Assembly (NCBI GenBank): GCA_964407075.1
Contig: CAYOUE010000181.1
Coordinates: forward strand, 1 to 6,389
Length of the DNA: 6,389 bases
Direction of reading: 5' to 3'
From: JAHQVI01 sp964407075
GTDB taxonomy: Bacteria > Pseudomonadota > Alphaproteobacteria > Rhizobiales > Rhodomicrobiaceae
In this document: in pieces, positions 5,320-6,389 of the stretch
How positions within the stretch are numbered: the stretch's first letter is position 1
Layout: each line of letters begins with the position of its first letter
Notes under the pieces: generated by a model
What the model saw: only the letters and a program-made list of their open reading frames with translations
What the model was told of the DNA's origin: nothing
Databases searched by the model: none
Position numbers and translations under genes: made by a program

Positions 5320-6165
5320 ATGGCTTCGACGGCAGAGATCCGGCTTGGCCTGATCGGCGACCATATTCAACGCTCGAAGTCACCCCTTTTGCACAGACTT
5401 GCAGGCGTCCTGTGCGGTCTCGAAGTCTGCTACGACATATTGATCCCCTCCGAAATGGGCATGAGCTTCGAGGATATGTTCGAAAGCTGCCGTTCGGCGG
5501 GATATCGCGGCATTAACGTAACTTATCCTTACAAGGAAACGGTCGTCTCCTCGGTAAGCGTCGAAGACCCGCGCGTTGCTGCGATCGGCGCCTGCAATAC
5601 CGTGCTCTTCGAGAGCGATGGAGCGCGAGGTTTCAACACGGACTATTCCGGTTTCGCGTCAGCTTTCCGCTCAGTGTTTCCTGCCTCCAGCCCCGGCATA
5701 GTCGCCATGGCGGGAGCGGGAGGCGTTGGCAAGGCGGTTGGCTTCGCTCTCGCCGATCTCGGCGTTGACGAACTCCGCCTTTTCGACCGGGATCACAAGA
5801 AAGCCGAAGCCCTGGCGAACGCGCTTGCACGCACCTTTCCCGATACGCCGGTGTCGATCTCTGAAAGCGTCGAAGAGGCGGTTACAGGCGCAGACGGCCT
5901 AATAAACTGCACGCCGCTCGGCATGATCGGCCATCCCGGCACCGCGATTCCGAAATCGCTGATCGGACCGCAGCGCTGGGCGTTCGACGCCGTCTACACG
6001 CCCGTCGAGACCAAGTTTCTGGGCGACGCCCGGGCAGGCGGCCTCGAAATCATGAGCGGCTACGAGCTGTTCCTGCACCAGGGCATTGATGCGTTCCGCC
6101 TGTTCGCAGGGCAGTCAGTAGATCTGGCCGAACTTCGCAAGATCCTTGTCGAACGCGAAAGCTGA
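5320..6165 (+). CDS. aroE: Shikimate/quinate dehydrogenase family protein (AroE-like, probably NAD-linked and catabolic)
   Basis: A 281-residue oxidoreductase of full AroE length, expected to interconvert shikimate or quinate with the 3-dehydro acid. All family motifs are present (numbering from ATG 5320): GLIG...SKSPLLH with S19 and S21 for substrate carboxylate binding; NVTYPYK with catalytic K72; GACNTV (N93); GFNTD with catalytic D108; the Rossmann loop GAGGVGKA from G132; NCTPLGM (197-202); FDAVYTPVET; and GYELFLHQGIDAF with Q254. After the second Rossmann strand it reads LFDRDHKK, with D156 where NADP-dependent biosynthetic AroE has an N-R-T pattern. An acidic residue there favours NAD, as in the Corynebacterium quinate/shikimate dehydrogenase, which it resembles overall. 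Neighbouring quiC-like and transporter genes fit a catabolic role. Alternative in-frame starts are GTG 5314 (better ribosome-site spacing) and TTG 5284 (unlikely). The symbol is family-level; it may well be a second copy beside a biosynthetic aroE. Confidence 0.9.
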   Translation: MASTAEIRLGLIGDHIQRSKSPLLHRLAGVLCGLEVCYDILIPSEMGMSFEDMFESCRSAGYRGINVTYPYKETVVSSVSVEDPRVAAIGACNTVLFESDGARGFNTDYSGFASAFRSVFPASSPGIVAMAGAGGVGKAVGFALADLGVDELRLFDRDHKKAEALANALARTFPDTPVSISESVEEAVTGADGLINCTPLGMIGHPGTAIPKSLIGPQRWAFDAVYTPVETKFLGDARAGGLEIMSGYELFLHQGIDAFRLFAGQSVDLAELRKILVERES

Positions 6166-6190
6166 AATAAGAATTGAAAGAGAAAATAAC

Positions 6191-6242
6191 GTTACAAATA
6201 AAAAGCTTATGTTGCGGCATATTGCCGATTAAATTTTGTAAC
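6191..6242. repeat. Outer and inner inverted repeats after the dehydrogenase gene
   Basis: The outer arms GTTACAAA (6191-6198) and TTTGTAAC (6235-6242) are a perfect 8-bp inverted repeat. Inside lies CGGCA-TAT-TGCCG (6215-6227), a compact 5-bp hairpin followed by ATTAAATTTTG. The inner hairpin plus its loose T-run could be a weak terminator for the dehydrogenase transcript, whose stop is 50 nt upstream. The outer repeat could instead be a protein-binding site for something beyond the window. Confidence 0.4.
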
Positions 6243-6336
6243 CTGCCGAACCCGTCGAGTCATATTGGTCGCGCTTTCAAAATCATGCGTCATTCGCCAG
6301 CTTCAGCTTCAATATCGTTTTCAGGTATATGGGTAT

Positions 6337-6389
6337 TGACGTGCTCCCCGTAGATGCCCCCATTTTGAGGTTAGTCTCTGTTCGCGAAG
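6337..6389 (-). mobile_element. Possible insertion-sequence end entering from the right
   Basis: The stretch beginning TGACGTGCTCCCC at 6337, with GC-rich blocks and a TG terminus, resembles the terminal inverted repeat of an IS3-family element. On the minus strand a short open frame from the window edge ends with TAA at 6371-6373 (visible residues FANRD), about 34 bp inside the supposed terminus, as expected if a transposase ends just before its right repeat. The other terminus and the target duplication are outside the window, and no transposase motif is visible, so this is a weak call from pattern resemblance alone. Confidence 0.25.

Noticed and set aside
5271..5516. An 81-codon frame beginning with ATG at 5271, overlapping the dehydrogenase start in another frame.
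   Set aside because: It ends inside the dehydrogenase and its residues after 5320 are the shifted reading of conserved AroE codons; no good ribosome site precedes it.
6243..6336. Short frames on both strands between the inverted repeats and the possible IS end.
   Set aside because: All are interrupted by stops within about 40 codons, and I recognise no protein family in them.

Overview
This window holds a compact catabolic locus for hydroaromatic acids (quinate, shikimate, 3-dehydroshikimate). The moderately GC-rich coding sequence, AT-rich control regions, TRAP transporter and GntR/FCD regulator suggest an alphaproteobacterium, most likely in the Hyphomicrobiales (Rhizobium, Brucella or Mesorhizobium type). 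That placement is inferred from gene content and style, not from a marker gene.

Layout, left to right: (1) 1-1287 (+) is the 3' part of a large fused protein: the end of a sugar-phosphate-isomerase-like TIM barrel followed by a 4-hydroxyphenylpyruvate-dioxygenase-like (VOC) region, the architecture of QuiC-type 3-dehydroshikimate dehydratases. Its 5' end lies outside the window. (2) 1252-4184 (-) is a complete tripartite TRAP transporter transcribed dctP-dctQ-dctM. The dctM 3' end overlaps the quiC-like 3' end convergently by 36 bp. dctQ and dctM overlap by 4 bp (ATGA). dctP and dctQ are separated by 132 bp carrying a perfect 10-bp GC hairpin. (3) 4185-4513 is an AT-rich divergent control region with several palindromes. 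(4) 4514-5185 (+) encodes a GntR-family regulator with an FCD ligand domain. (5) 5186-5319 is a second AT-rich control region. (6) 5320-6165 (+) encodes a shikimate/quinate dehydrogenase family enzyme whose cofactor-loop aspartate suggests NAD use. (7) 6166-6389 has no complete gene; it holds an inverted-repeat structure and, at the right edge, what may be the end of an insertion sequence.

How the genes may work together (inference): the binding protein DctP captures a hydroaromatic carboxylate in the periplasm and DctQM imports it. The dehydrogenase oxidises quinate or shikimate to the 3-dehydro acid, and the QuiC-like enzyme dehydrates 3-dehydroshikimate to protocatechuate, which enters the beta-ketoadipate pathway elsewhere. 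The GntR/FCD protein is the likely ligand-responsive regulator. An 11-bp element (AATATCATATG) occurs upstream of both dctP and the dehydrogenase and is the best operator candidate. The notable points are the use of a TRAP transporter where quinate/shikimate loci often have a major-facilitator permease, and the shared operator-like element. I see no CRISPR array, tRNA, rRNA or wholly novel system.
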